The notes under the pieces are model-generated. The model was given only the letters and a program-made list of their open reading frames with translations. It had not been told where the DNA came from and did not search any database. From assembly GCA_023428645.1 (NCBI GenBank), contig JAEYXD010000168.1, positions 1 through 11,138 on the forward strand: DNA of 11,138 nt, given 5' to 3'. Made by a program: the position numbers and the translations under genes. Below, one piece after another: positions 1-7,315 of this stretch. How positions within the stretch are numbered: the stretch's first letter is position 1; each line of letters starts with the position of its first letter. The DNA comes from Pseudomonadota bacterium. GTDB lineage: Bacteria; Pseudomonadota; Gammaproteobacteria; Steroidobacterales; Steroidobacteraceae.

Positions 1-2205
1 GGGCGGCGCGAGACGATGTTATTGATCGACGGCGTGCGCTGCGCCGCTTGTGTCTGGCTGATCGAGCGTTCGCTCGGCGCGCTGCCCGGCGTGCTCGCCG
101 TGCACGTGAATGCGGCGGCGCGCCGCGCGCGCGTCGTGTGGCGCGAGGCGGAGCTCGCGTTGCCGCGCATCCTGGACACGTTGTCCCGCGCCGGCTATCG
201 CGCGCTGCCGCTCGATACACAGTCGCTCGACGATGTGCGACGCCGCGAAGGGCGCGCGGCGCTCAAGCGGCTGCTCGTCGCCGGCTTCGGCGCGATGCAA
301 GCGATGATGTACGCCGCGGTGTTGTACGTCGGAGGCGTCGATGCGCTCGATCCAGCGACGCACGAGCTGTTCCGCTGGCTCGGCTTCCTCGTCGCGACGC
401 CCGTCGTCCTGTACGCCGCTCGACCGTTCTTCAGCGGTGCGATCCGCTCGCTGCGCGCGCGGCGGCTCGGCATGGATGTTCCCGTCGCGCTCGCGATCGC
501 GGCCATCTACGTCGCGAGCCTGATCGAGGCGCTGCGCGGCGGCGCCGAGGTCTATTTCGATTCTGTGTCGATGTTCGTGTTCTTCCTGCTCGCGGGGCGT
601 TACCTCGAAATGCGCGCGCGCCATCGCTCGGGCGATCTGACCGATGCGCTGGCGCGGCTCACCCCGCGTTTCGCGCAGCGCGTGCTGGCGGACGGCAGGC
701 TCGAACGCGTCGGCGTCCACGAACTGCGTGCGGGCGACCGTGCGCACGTGAGCGAAGGCGGAATCGTGCCCGCGGACGGCGTGCTCGTCAGCGAGCAGTG
801 CCGCGTCGATGAAGCGCTGCTCAGCGGCGAGTCCGCGCCGCTCGCGAAGCGACGTGGCGATGCGCTGATCGCCGGCAGCGTCCTCGTCGATGGCACGGCG
901 CAGCTGCGCGTCGAACGTGTCGGCGCGGATACCGCGCTTGCTGGCATTGCCGCGCTCGTCGGACGCGCGCAAACCGAACGACCGCGGCTCGCGCGCACCG
1001 GCGAGCGCGCCGCCGCCCGCTTCGTCGCGCGCGTGCTGATTCTGACCGCCGTGACCGTCGCTGGTTGGAGCCTGGTCGATCCCGCGCGCGCATTCTCGGC
1101 CGCGCTCGCGGTGCTCGTCGTGTCGTGTCCCTGCGCGTTCGCACTCGCCGTCCCTGCCGCGATCACGCGCGTGCTCGCGGTGCTCGCGCAGCGCGGTGTG
1201 CTCGTCGTCAAGCCGGACGCGATCGAAGGTCTCGCCGGCGCGACGCATGTCGTGTTCGACAAGACGGGTACGCTGACCGAGCCGAGACTCGCGCTCGCGG
1301 ACATAGCGACCTGCAATGGCCTCACGCGCGAACGAGCGCTGCAGCTTGCCGCCGCGCTCGCGCGGCAGAGCAGCCATCCGGCCGCGCGAGCGATCGCCGC
1401 GGCATACGACGGCACGCCCGGCGCCGCGACAACGGAACTGCGATCCTTCACGGGGCTCGGTGTCGCCGCGGTGATCGACGGGCGCGAGCTGCGGCTCGGC
1501 CGTGCGGACTTCGCGCTGCCCGACGCCGCGCATCGCAGCGACGCATCCACTTGGAGCGATGCGGTCGTCCTCGCCGATGGCGACGGCCCGATCGCCGTGT
1601 TTCGGTTGAGCGAGCGTCTGCGACCCGGAGCACGCGAGCTGATCGGCGCACTGCAATTGCAGGGGCTGCGAGTCCTCATTGCGAGCGGCGACGCGGAAGC
1701 CAAGGTCGCGGCCGTCGCCGCGCAGCTCGGCGTGTCGCAGTGGCGGGCGCGCCAACGACCCGCCGACAAGCTCGCCTGGCTTGCGGCGCTGCGCGCCGAC
1801 GGTGCGCAAGTGATCGCCGTCGGCGATGGCGTCAACGACGCGCCGGTGCTCGCGGGCGCGGACGTCGCGATCGCGCTGGTCGGGGGCGCGGAACTTGCGC
1901 AGGCGACGAGCGACATGGTGCTTGCCGGCGAGCGATTGGAAGCACTCGCACAGGCGCGCGTGCTCGCGCGCCAGACGCTCGCGATCGTGCAGCAGAATCA
2001 GCGCTGGGCGCTCGCGTACAACCTCACTGCCGTGCCGCTCGCCGCGCTCGGCTTCGTGCCGCCCTGGCTGGCGGCGATCGGCATGTCGGTGAGCTCGCTG
2101 TGCGTGATTGCGAATGCGCTGCGCATCGGACGAGATGCGACGCCGCGCAAGGCGAACGTGAGCGCATCGACGGCACAGGTCGTCTCGAGCGTGGGCGCGA
2201 CATGA
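1..2205 (+). CDS. ccoI: Copper-translocating P1B-type ATPase CcoI/FixI, 5'-partial
   Basis: This inner-membrane ATPase moves copper across the cytoplasmic membrane for assembly of the cbb3-type cytochrome c oxidase. The reading frame is open to base 1, and the visible protein starts inside the metal-binding domain, so the true start lies upstream and the N-terminal region is missing; the first ATG at 16 is probably internal. Counting codons from base 1, the visible motifs are: heavy-metal motif C14-A-A-C17; actuator-domain SGES near 275-278 (the variant of TGES with serine); the copper channel motif C376-P-C378 in a hydrophobic segment; the phosphorylation site DKTGTLTE with D420; the P1B-type His-Pro pair H459-P460; and the hinge GDGVNDAP with D609 and D613. 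The last membrane segment contains MSVSSLCVIANALRI, typical of copper P1B pumps. The stop codon overlaps the ccoS start, which supports assignment to CcoI rather than a general CopA. Family assignment is firm; the cbb3 role rests on family and neighbours. Confidence 0.93.
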   Translation, partial: GRRETMLLIDGVRCAACVWLIERSLGALPGVLAVHVNAAARRARVVWREAELALPRILDTLSRAGYRALPLDTQSLDDVRRREGRAALKRLLVAGFGAMQAMMYAAVLYVGGVDALDPATHELFRWLGFLVATPVVLYAARPFFSGAIRSLRARRLGMDVPVALAIAAIYVASLIEALRGGAEVYFDSVSMFVFFLLAGRYLEMRARHRSGDLTDALARLTPRFAQRVLADGRLERVGVHELRAGDRAHVSEGGIVPADGVLVSEQCRVDEALLSGESAPLAKRRGDALIAGSVLVDGTAQLRVERVGADTALAGIAALVGRAQTERPRLARTGERAAARFVARVLILTAVTVAGWSLVDPARAFSAALAVLVVSCPCAFALAVPAAITRVLAVLAQRGVLVVKPDAIEGLAGATHVVFDKTGTLTEPRLALADIATCNGLTRERALQLAAALARQSSHPAARAIAAAYDGTPGAATTELRSFTGLGVAAVIDGRELRLGRADFALPDAAHRSDASTWSDAVVLADGDGPIAVFRLSERLRPGARELIGALQLQGLRVLIASGDAEAKVAAVAAQLGVSQWRARQRPADKLAWLAALRADGAQVIAVGDGVNDAPVLAGADVAIALVGGAELAQATSDMVLAGERLEALAQARVLARQTLAIVQQNQRWALAYNLTAVPLAALGFVPPWLAAIGMSVSSLCVIANALRIGRDATPRKANVSASTAQVVSSVGAT

Positions 2206-2360
2206 ATATTCTGTTGGTGATGATTCCGCTGTCGCTCGTGCTGCTCGTCGGCGCCGCGGTCGCGTTCTTCTGGGCGGTCGATCACGATCAGTTCGACGAC
2301 ATGGACACGCCGGGACTGCTCGCGCTCGACACCGACGCCCGCGAGACACCGAAGTCATGA
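2202..2360 (+). CDS. ccoS: cbb3-type oxidase assembly protein CcoS
   Basis: This 52-residue single-pass membrane protein is needed for assembly of cbb3-type cytochrome oxidase (cofactor insertion in studied species). It has one hydrophobic segment at residues 3-25, then the family hallmark F-W-A-V at 23-26 followed by an acidic stretch D-Q-F-D-D-M-D-T-P, and a short hydrophilic tail. Length and layout match the family. The ATG at 2202 overlaps the ccoI stop in an ATGA motif, and its own stop overlaps the next start in the same way, so the three genes are probably translationally coupled in one operon. It is too short to be recognised by size alone; the identification rests on the motif plus position after ccoI. 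Confidence 0.93.
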   Translation: MNILLVMIPLSLVLLVGAAVAFFWAVDHDQFDDMDTPGLLALDTDARETPKS

Positions 2361-3085
2361 ACGGCACGCTCACGTACGGCGCCGCCGCGCTGCTCGGGCT
2401 CATCGCGAGCACGCATTGTGTCGTGATGTGCGGCGGCATTTCATCCGCGCTCGGCCTCGCGACCGCGCAGGATCGCCACGGTCGCCCGCGGATCACGCTG
2501 TTGATCGGCTACCAACTGGGCCGCATCGGCTCCTATACGCTCGCCGGACTGCTGCTCGCCGGCGTCCTCGGCGGCGCCATCGCCGTTCTCGACAACGAGG
2601 CCGTGCGCATGACGTTGCGCACGCTCTCCGCGCTGGCGTTGTTGCTCGCCGCGCTGGTCGCGTTCGGGCGTTTACGCGACCCCGGCTCACCGCTCGGCCG
2701 GCGGCTGTGGCTGAAACTCGCGCCACTCGGCCGACGCTTGCTGCCGATCGCGAGCGCGCCGCGCGCGGTTGCGTTCGGCGCAATCTGGGGCTGGATGCCG
2801 TGCGGCTTCGTGTACACGGTGCTGCTGCTCGCGACACTGCGGCTCGATGCGCTCGAAGGCGCGCTGACGATGGCCATGTTCGGACTCGGAACCGCGCCCG
2901 CGTTGCTCGCGACCGCGTTCGGCGCGCAGCGGCTCGCGGCCTGCGCAACGAACGCGGGAGCGCGTCGAGCCGCGGGGACGATGCTGTTGTTCGGCGCTGT
3001 GCTCACGATCGGCGGCCCGTCGCTTGCGCACTTGCTACCGGGATTGCACGGATGGCTGCCGCTCGATTGCGGTGTTCCGCACTGA
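2357..3085 (+). CDS. Multi-pass membrane protein of the DsbD-like/TauE-SafE ('sulfite exporter') family in the cco operon
   Basis: The protein has 242 residues with about six hydrophobic segments (roughly 6-32, 57-78, 86-104, 136-160, 165-190, 205-230). Homologues are usually labelled sulfite exporter TauE/SafE or urease accessory UreH-like domain, and commonly follow ccoS in proteobacteria. Visible motifs are S-T-H20-C21-V-V-M24-C25-G-G in the first helix, G-Y-Q-L-G-R-I-x-S-Y near 51-60, G-W-M-P-C149-G in a central helix, and a C-terminal C238-G-V-P-H242. The paired Cys/His/Met residues inside membrane segments suggest metal (copper) or thiol handling rather than sulfite export; that is inference. 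The ATG at 2357 overlaps the ccoS stop by four bases. The family call is good, the substrate unknown. Confidence 0.82.
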   Translation: MNGTLTYGAAALLGLIASTHCVVMCGGISSALGLATAQDRHGRPRITLLIGYQLGRIGSYTLAGLLLAGVLGGAIAVLDNEAVRMTLRTLSALALLLAALVAFGRLRDPGSPLGRRLWLKLAPLGRRLLPIASAPRAVAFGAIWGWMPCGFVYTVLLLATLRLDALEGALTMAMFGLGTAPALLATAFGAQRLAACATNAGARRAAGTMLLFGAVLTIGGPSLAHLLPGLHGWLPLDCGVPH

Positions 3086-3121
3086 ATTCGCGTGCGGCGA
3101 CGTCGCGAAAATCAGCGCAGC

Positions 3122-3147
3122 ATCTCGAGGTATCACCGATCTCGAGA
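3122..3147. repeat. Paired CTCGAG sites forming a short inverted/direct repeat upstream of xfp
   Basis: The 145-base gap between the cco operon and xfp contains ATCTCGAG at 3122-3129 and again at 3139-3146. Read as an inverted repeat, TCTCGAG (3123-3129) and CTCGAGA (3141-3147) are separated by 11 bases, the geometry of a dimeric repressor operator. It could also act as a weak hairpin ending the cco operon, but there is no T tract. No convincing FNR-type TTGAT-N4-ATCAA box and no clear -35/-10 pair was found in this gap. Function is unknown. Confidence 0.35.
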
Positions 3148-3230
3148 AGGAACCCTTCGCTCCACCGGTCGCTTAACGTTCCATTACGGGGCACACTCAG
3201 CGCTCCTCATCGCCATCAGGACCGAGCGCA

Positions 3231-5615
3231 ATGTCCGCTGCACCTAATGTCATCGACGATCACACGCTGACACCAGAGTACCTGCAGAAGGTCGACGCGT
3301 ATTGGCGCGCCGCAAACTACCTGTCGGTCGGTCAAATTTACCTGCTCGACAATCCCCTGCTCACGGAGCGCCTGCGCATCGAGGACGTGAAGCCGCGACT
3401 GCTCGGACACTGGGGCACGACGCCGGGCCTGAACTTCGTGTACGCGCATTTGAACCGCGTCATCCGCAAGTTCGATGTGGACATGATCTACATCGCCGGC
3501 CCCGGCCACGGCGGCCCCGCGCTGGTCGCGAACACTTATCTGGAAGGTACGTACAGTGAGTACTACCCGCATGTGTCGGAAGACCTCGACGGCATGCGCG
3601 AGCTGTTCAAGCAGTTCTCGTTTCCGGGCGGCATTCCGAGCCACGTCGCGCCGGAGACGCCCGGATCGATTCACGAAGGCGGCGAGCTCGGCTATGCGTT
3701 GTCGCACGCGTTCGGCGCCGCGTTCGACAATCCCGATCTCGTCGTCGCGTGTGTCATCGGCGACGGCGAGGCCGAGACCGGCCCGCTGGCGACGAGCTGG
3801 CATTCGAACAAGTTCCTGAATCCCGCGCGCGACGGCGCCGTGCTGCCGATTCTGCATTTGAACGGCTACAAGATCGCCGGTCCGACCGTGCTTGCCCGCA
3901 TCCCGCGCGAGGAACTCACACAGCTGCTCACGGGGTATGGCTACGAGCCGTTCTATGTCGACGCGGAGCAAACGCACGAAGCGACGCACCTCAGCATGGC
4001 GCGCACGCTCGACACGGTGATCACGCGCATTCGCGAGATTCAGAGCGACGCACGGCGCAACGGCTTCACGGTGCGGCCGCGCTGGCCGGCGATCGTCCTG
4101 CAAACACCGAAGGGCTGGACCGGTCCGAGCGAGGTCGACGGCATCGCGATCGAAGACAACTGGCGCTCGCATCAAGTGCCGCTCGCCGCGCTCGCGGAGA
4201 AGCCGCCGCATCTGCGCATGCTCGAGGAATGGATGCGCAGCTACGACCCGCAGTCCTTGTTCACGCCGGAGGGACGGCTCAAGCCCGAGTTGCGTGAATT
4301 GGCGCCGCAAGGCCGCCGCCGCATGGGCGACAACCCGCACGCCAACGGCGGCATGCTCTTGCGCGACTTGCGGCTGCCGAACTTCCGCGATTACGCGGTC
4401 GCGGTCGCGAAGCCCGGCGCGGTGGTCGCCGAGGCGACGCGCGTGCAAGGCACGTTCATGCGCGACGTGATGAAGCTGAACGAGGCGAGCAGCAATATTC
4501 GCCTCTTCAGCCCGGATGAGCTGACATCGAATCGTTGGCAGGACGTGCTCGACGTCACGAATCGCATGTCGGCCGGCATCATCGAGCCGACGGATTCGCA
4601 CGTGAGTCCGGATGGGCGCGTGCTCGAAATGCTGAGCGAGCATCAATGCCAGGGCTGGCTCGAGGGCTATCTGCTCACGGGACGACACGGCTTCTTCAGC
4701 TGCTACGAGGCGTTCATTCACATCATCGACTCGATGTTCAATCAGCACGCCAAGTGGCTGAAGACGTGCAATCACATTCCTTGGCGGCGGCCGATCGCGT
4801 CCCTCAATTACCTGCTGACCTCGCACGTATGGCGCCAGGATCACAATGGGTTCAGTCATCAGGACCCGGGGTTCATCGATCACGTCGTGAACAAGAAGCC
4901 CGAGGTGATTCGCGTCTATCTGCCGCCGGATGCGAACACCTTGCTCAGCGTGACCGACCATTGCCTGCGCAGCCGCAATCTCATCAATGTCGTGATCGCA
5001 GGCAAACAGCCGCAGCCGCAGTGGCTGACGATGGACGAGGCGATCGCGCACTGCACCTCGGGCATCGGCATCTGGACGTGGGCGAGCAATGACGACGGCG
5101 GCGAGCCGGACGTCGTGATGGCATGCGAGGGCGACGTGCCGACGTTGGAAACGCTCGCGGCCGTGAGCCTGTTACGCGAGTGGCTGCCGAAGTTGCGCGT
5201 GCGTGTCGTGAACGTCGTCGACCTCATGACGCTGCAGCCGCCGGGCGAGCATCCGCATGCCTTGACCGACCAGACGTTCGATGCGTTCTTCACGCGCACG
5301 CGGCCGATCATTTTCGCGTTCCACGGCTATCCGTGGCTGATTCACCGGCTCACCTATCGTCGCCATGGTCATGCGAATCTGCACGTGCGCGGCTACAAGG
5401 AGGAAGGCACGACGACGACGCCGTTCGACATGACGGTGTTGAACGACCTGGATCGCTTTCACCTGATCGAAGCCGTGCTCGATTACGTGCCGGGCCTCGC
5501 GGAGCAGACGGCGCACCTGAGGCAACGGCTGTTCGAAAAGCTGATCGCGCATCGCGAGTACATCGAGCAGCATGGACAGGACATGCCGGAAATCCGGGAG
5601 TGGCGCTGGAAGTAG
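3231..5615 (+). CDS. xfp: Xylulose-5-phosphate/fructose-6-phosphate phosphoketolase
   Basis: This thiamine-diphosphate enzyme of the cytosol splits xylulose 5-phosphate (and in many members fructose 6-phosphate) with inorganic phosphate, giving acetyl phosphate plus glyceraldehyde 3-phosphate or erythrose 4-phosphate. The 794-residue length is typical. The N-terminal domain carries H-W-G-T-T-P-G (H60), G-P-G-H-G-G-P-A (H93) and the first family signature E-G-G-E-L-G-Y-A-L-S-H (H159). The second signature, G177-D-G-E-A-E-T-G-P, is the cofactor/Mg-binding loop and is followed by H-L-N-G-Y-K-I. A conserved glutamate sits in S-C-Y-E493-A-F of the middle domain. AGGA at 3218-3221, nine bases before the ATG, supports the start. 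It faces acetate kinase, which would use its product. Whether it accepts one or both sugar phosphates cannot be read from the sequence. Confidence 0.97.
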   Translation: MSAAPNVIDDHTLTPEYLQKVDAYWRAANYLSVGQIYLLDNPLLTERLRIEDVKPRLLGHWGTTPGLNFVYAHLNRVIRKFDVDMIYIAGPGHGGPALVANTYLEGTYSEYYPHVSEDLDGMRELFKQFSFPGGIPSHVAPETPGSIHEGGELGYALSHAFGAAFDNPDLVVACVIGDGEAETGPLATSWHSNKFLNPARDGAVLPILHLNGYKIAGPTVLARIPREELTQLLTGYGYEPFYVDAEQTHEATHLSMARTLDTVITRIREIQSDARRNGFTVRPRWPAIVLQTPKGWTGPSEVDGIAIEDNWRSHQVPLAALAEKPPHLRMLEEWMRSYDPQSLFTPEGRLKPELRELAPQGRRRMGDNPHANGGMLLRDLRLPNFRDYAVAVAKPGAVVAEATRVQGTFMRDVMKLNEASSNIRLFSPDELTSNRWQDVLDVTNRMSAGIIEPTDSHVSPDGRVLEMLSEHQCQGWLEGYLLTGRHGFFSCYEAFIHIIDSMFNQHAKWLKTCNHIPWRRPIASLNYLLTSHVWRQDHNGFSHQDPGFIDHVVNKKPEVIRVYLPPDANTLLSVTDHCLRSRNLINVVIAGKQPQPQWLTMDEAIAHCTSGIGIWTWASNDDGGEPDVVMACEGDVPTLETLAAVSLLREWLPKLRVRVVNVVDLMTLQPPGEHPHALTDQTFDAFFTRTRPIIFAFHGYPWLIHRLTYRRHGHANLHVRGYKEEGTTTTPFDMTVLNDLDRFHLIEAVLDYVPGLAEQTAHLRQRLFEKLIAHREYIEQHGQDMPEIREWRWK

Positions 5616-5626
5616 CTTCTCTTCAT

Positions 5627-5661
5627 ACAGCGAGGCCCGCCCGGTGCGCGGGCCTTGCTGT
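5627..5661. terminator. Hairpin between convergent xfp and ackA
   Basis: Arms at 5627-5640 and 5648-5661 form a 14-pair stem (one G-T wobble on the plus strand) around a 7-base loop. It starts 12 bases after the xfp stop and 17 bases beyond the ackA stop on the other strand. There is no T run on either side, so it is a strong hairpin without the classic tail. Its position between two facing genes suggests a shared bidirectional terminator or 3'-end protector. Confidence 0.75.
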
Positions 5662-5677
5662 GACCGCGCGTACCCGG

Positions 5678-6850
5678 TCAGCCGGCGCGAGCGGGAAAGA
5701 CGGCCTCGGCCATCGCGAGTTCTTCGTCCGCGCGCAGTGCTAGCAACCGCACCGGCGAGCCCGGTGCGGTCAGCTCCGCGCACTCCTGCGACGGGTCGGT
5801 CAACGCCGCGCGATTGCGCGCCTCATCCAACGACACGCCGAGAAACGCGAGCCGCTGCAAACAGCGCTGCCGAACGTACGCGCTGTTCTCGCCCACGCCC
5901 CCCGTGAACGCGATCGCGTCGACGCCGCCCATGGTCGCCGCATATGCGCCGATGTACGCACGAATCCGCGCCGTATACACGTCCAGCGCGAGCCGGCACT
6001 CCGGATCGCCCTCCCCTGCCCGTCGCTCGATCTCCCGCACGTCGTTCGTGCCCGTCATGCCGAGAAGCCCCGACTTGCGCGTGAGCAGCCGCTCGAGCGC
6101 CGTGCGATCGTAATCACGCATCAACTCCAACAGCACGCCGGGATCGAGATCGCCCGCGCGCGTACCCATGACGAGGCCTTCGAGCGGCGTCATGCCCATG
6201 CTCGTCTGCACGCTCTCGCCATGCTCGATCGCCGCGACGCTCGCGCCGTTGCCGAGGTGACACGAGACGATGCGCAGGTCGCGGGCGGGCCGACCCAGGA
6301 GCGTTGCAGCGCGTTGCATGACGTGTTCATGACTGATGCCGTGAAAGCCGAAGCGCCGAATGCCATAGCGCTGTCGTAACTCCTTTGGCAACGCATATTC
6401 CCTCGCATACGGCGGCAGCGTCGCATGGAAGGAAGTATCGAAGACGGCGTAATGCGGAATGTGGGCAAACATCGTGCGCGCAGCACGTATCGCGACGACC
6501 GCCGGCGGATTGTGCAACGGCGCGAGCGCGCTGAGCTCGTCGAGAGCGTCGAGCGCCGTGGCATCCATGCGCGTCGGCCGCGTAAATCGTTCGCCACCAT
6601 GGACGACCCGGTGCACGAACGCCTCGATGCGTCGCTCGCCGATCTGTCGCTCGATCTCGGCGAGCAAGGCATCGACGGCGGGCTCGATGTCAGGTGCTTC
6701 GATCGCGCGAGCCTCCTTGCCGACGCGCAGCGTCGCGGTCGACGTCCCTATTTGCTCGATGCGTGCGTCCCACACGCGCCGTAGCGGCGTGCCATCGAGC
6801 ACGGCGGTCTTGACGGAAGAACTGCCGCAGTTGAGCGCGACGATGAACAT
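5678..6850 (-). CDS. ackA: Acetate kinase
   Basis: This cytosolic ASKHA-fold kinase interconverts acetyl phosphate plus ADP with acetate plus ATP. The 390-residue product has the usual length. Visible motifs are the N-terminal N7-C-G-S10-S-S12-V-K14, H-R81-V-V-H-G-G-E, V-F-D138-T-S-F-H, G-F-H170-G-I-S-H, the phosphate-binding H198-L-G-N-G, G-T-R231-A-G-D-L-D-P-G, T-G-G-V-G-E-N-S near 316-323, and the C-terminal D-E-E-L (E376/E377). These correspond to the family's catalytic and nucleotide-binding positions. An in-frame ATG 11 codons upstream (6883) exists, but the ATG at 6850 is preferred because conserved family similarity begins there and GAGG lies nine bases before it. The gene converges on xfp, and no phosphotransacetylase gene is visible, which fits acetyl phosphate coming from phosphoketolase. 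A propionate kinase activity cannot be excluded. Confidence 0.96.
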   Translation of the reverse strand: MFIVALNCGSSSVKTAVLDGTPLRRVWDARIEQIGTSTATLRVGKEARAIEAPDIEPAVDALLAEIERQIGERRIEAFVHRVVHGGERFTRPTRMDATALDALDELSALAPLHNPPAVVAIRAARTMFAHIPHYAVFDTSFHATLPPYAREYALPKELRQRYGIRRFGFHGISHEHVMQRAATLLGRPARDLRIVSCHLGNGASVAAIEHGESVQTSMGMTPLEGLVMGTRAGDLDPGVLLELMRDYDRTALERLLTRKSGLLGMTGTNDVREIERRAGEGDPECRLALDVYTARIRAYIGAYAATMGGVDAIAFTGGVGENSAYVRQRCLQRLAFLGVSLDEARNRAALTDPSQECAELTAPGSPVRLLALRADEELAMAEAVFPARAG

Positions 6851-6965
6851 CGGTGTGAGCCTCGTGTTGCGTGAACTTCGCATTCACGGCATGCATTGAC
6901 AGCCAGTAGGCTGCTTTTTGGTTTGGACTGCAACTGCAATGCACCACGCCGCTGCGAGGGTACCC
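6851..6965. promoter_or_regulatory. Divergent spacer between ackA and the cold-shock-like gene
   Basis: This 115-base spacer must hold the start signals for both divergent genes. It contains a 6-base inverted repeat, CGTGAA at 6870-6875 and TTCACG at 6883-6888, within the ackA leader; an exact TTGACA at 6896-6901 on the plus strand; and a small hairpin with a T run (6900-6919, listed separately). No good -10 lies 16-18 bases after the TTGACA, so promoter positions are not assigned. GAGGG at 6956-6960 is the ribosome binding site of the cold-shock-like gene. Confidence 0.45.
6900..6919 (+). terminator. Terminator-shaped hairpin in the leader of the cold-shock-like gene
   Basis: CAGCC (6900-6904), loop AGTA (6905-6908) and GGCTG (6909-6913) form a 5-pair GC-rich stem. 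It is followed by C and five T residues (6915-6919), with further T-rich sequence after. This is the minimal shape of an intrinsic terminator on the plus strand. No plus-strand gene lies just upstream (ackA is antisense here), so it would act on a leader or antisense transcript. The short stem makes the call weak. Confidence 0.3.
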
Positions 6966-7169
6966 ATGATGCGAGGCACGGTCAGCGATTTCGATGCCGA
7001 GACGGGGGTCGGCATCATCGAGTCAGATGACGGCGACATCGTGTTTTTCAATACCGATAACGTCGAGACATTCGACCCTGATTTGCTCGCGATCGGGCTG
7101 CGCGTCGTTTTTCAATCGCATGTCGGGGAACTGGGCCCGCACGCCGATCGTGTCTTCCTGCCGCAGTAG
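6966..7169 (+). CDS. Small acidic cold-shock-domain-like protein
   Basis: The 67-residue protein resembles a single cold-shock (OB-fold) domain. It opens R-G-T-V-S-D-F-D-A-E-T-G-V-G-I-I, continues G-D-I-V-F-F-N-T-D-N-V, and ends with the family-like L-x-x-G-L-R-V-V-F and G-P-H-A-D-R-V. The nucleic-acid-binding motifs are degenerate: the usual K-G-F-G-F-I reads T-G-V-G-I-I, and the V-F-V-H-F strand reads I-V-F-F-N. There are 13 acidic residues against three Arg and no Lys, so net charge is about -10, unlike classical CspA proteins. The start at 6966 (or the adjacent ATG at 6969) is chosen because GAGGG at 6956-6960 sits 5-8 bases upstream; an in-frame ATG at 6918 lacks family similarity and such a site. 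Fold assignment is moderately sure. RNA binding is doubtful and the role unknown. Confidence 0.75.
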   Translation: MMRGTVSDFDAETGVGIIESDDGDIVFFNTDNVETFDPDLLAIGLRVVFQSHVGELGPHADRVFLPQ

Positions 7170-7315
7170 GCTCAGCCCGACAGCGGCGTAAGGTGAACCC
7201 TCCACACGCGAGCGGAACGGAAGTTCCTCGCAGCTGTCCGAACGGGCGGCTTGCTCGCAAACCTGACGCAGTGGTTCAATTCGCGCCCCATTCAAACGAA
7301 CCGAGGAGGGCGCCC

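Noticed and set aside
19..2496. An 825-codon open frame on the minus strand across ccoI
   Set aside because: It is antisense to a clearly conserved P-type ATPase, is dominated by Arg, Ala and Glu as expected from GC-rich antisense frames, and shows no family motif.
3216..5051. A 611-codon open frame on the minus strand across xfp
   Set aside because: It is a composition-driven antisense frame of the conserved phosphoketolase gene, with no recognisable domain.
6851..6883. An 11-codon N-terminal extension of acetate kinase from an upstream ATG
   Set aside because: Family similarity begins at the ATG at 6850, which also has a GAGG ribosome site at suitable distance.
6896..6924. An exact TTGACA as a -35 promoter element
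   Set aside because: No acceptable -10 lies 16-18 bases downstream, and the TTGACA overlaps the hairpin, so it is noted in the spacer entry but not called a promoter.
7273..7282. GGTTCAATTC, resembling a tRNA T-arm loop
   Set aside because: The flanking bases do not form the T stem, and no acceptor, D or anticodon stems are present around it.
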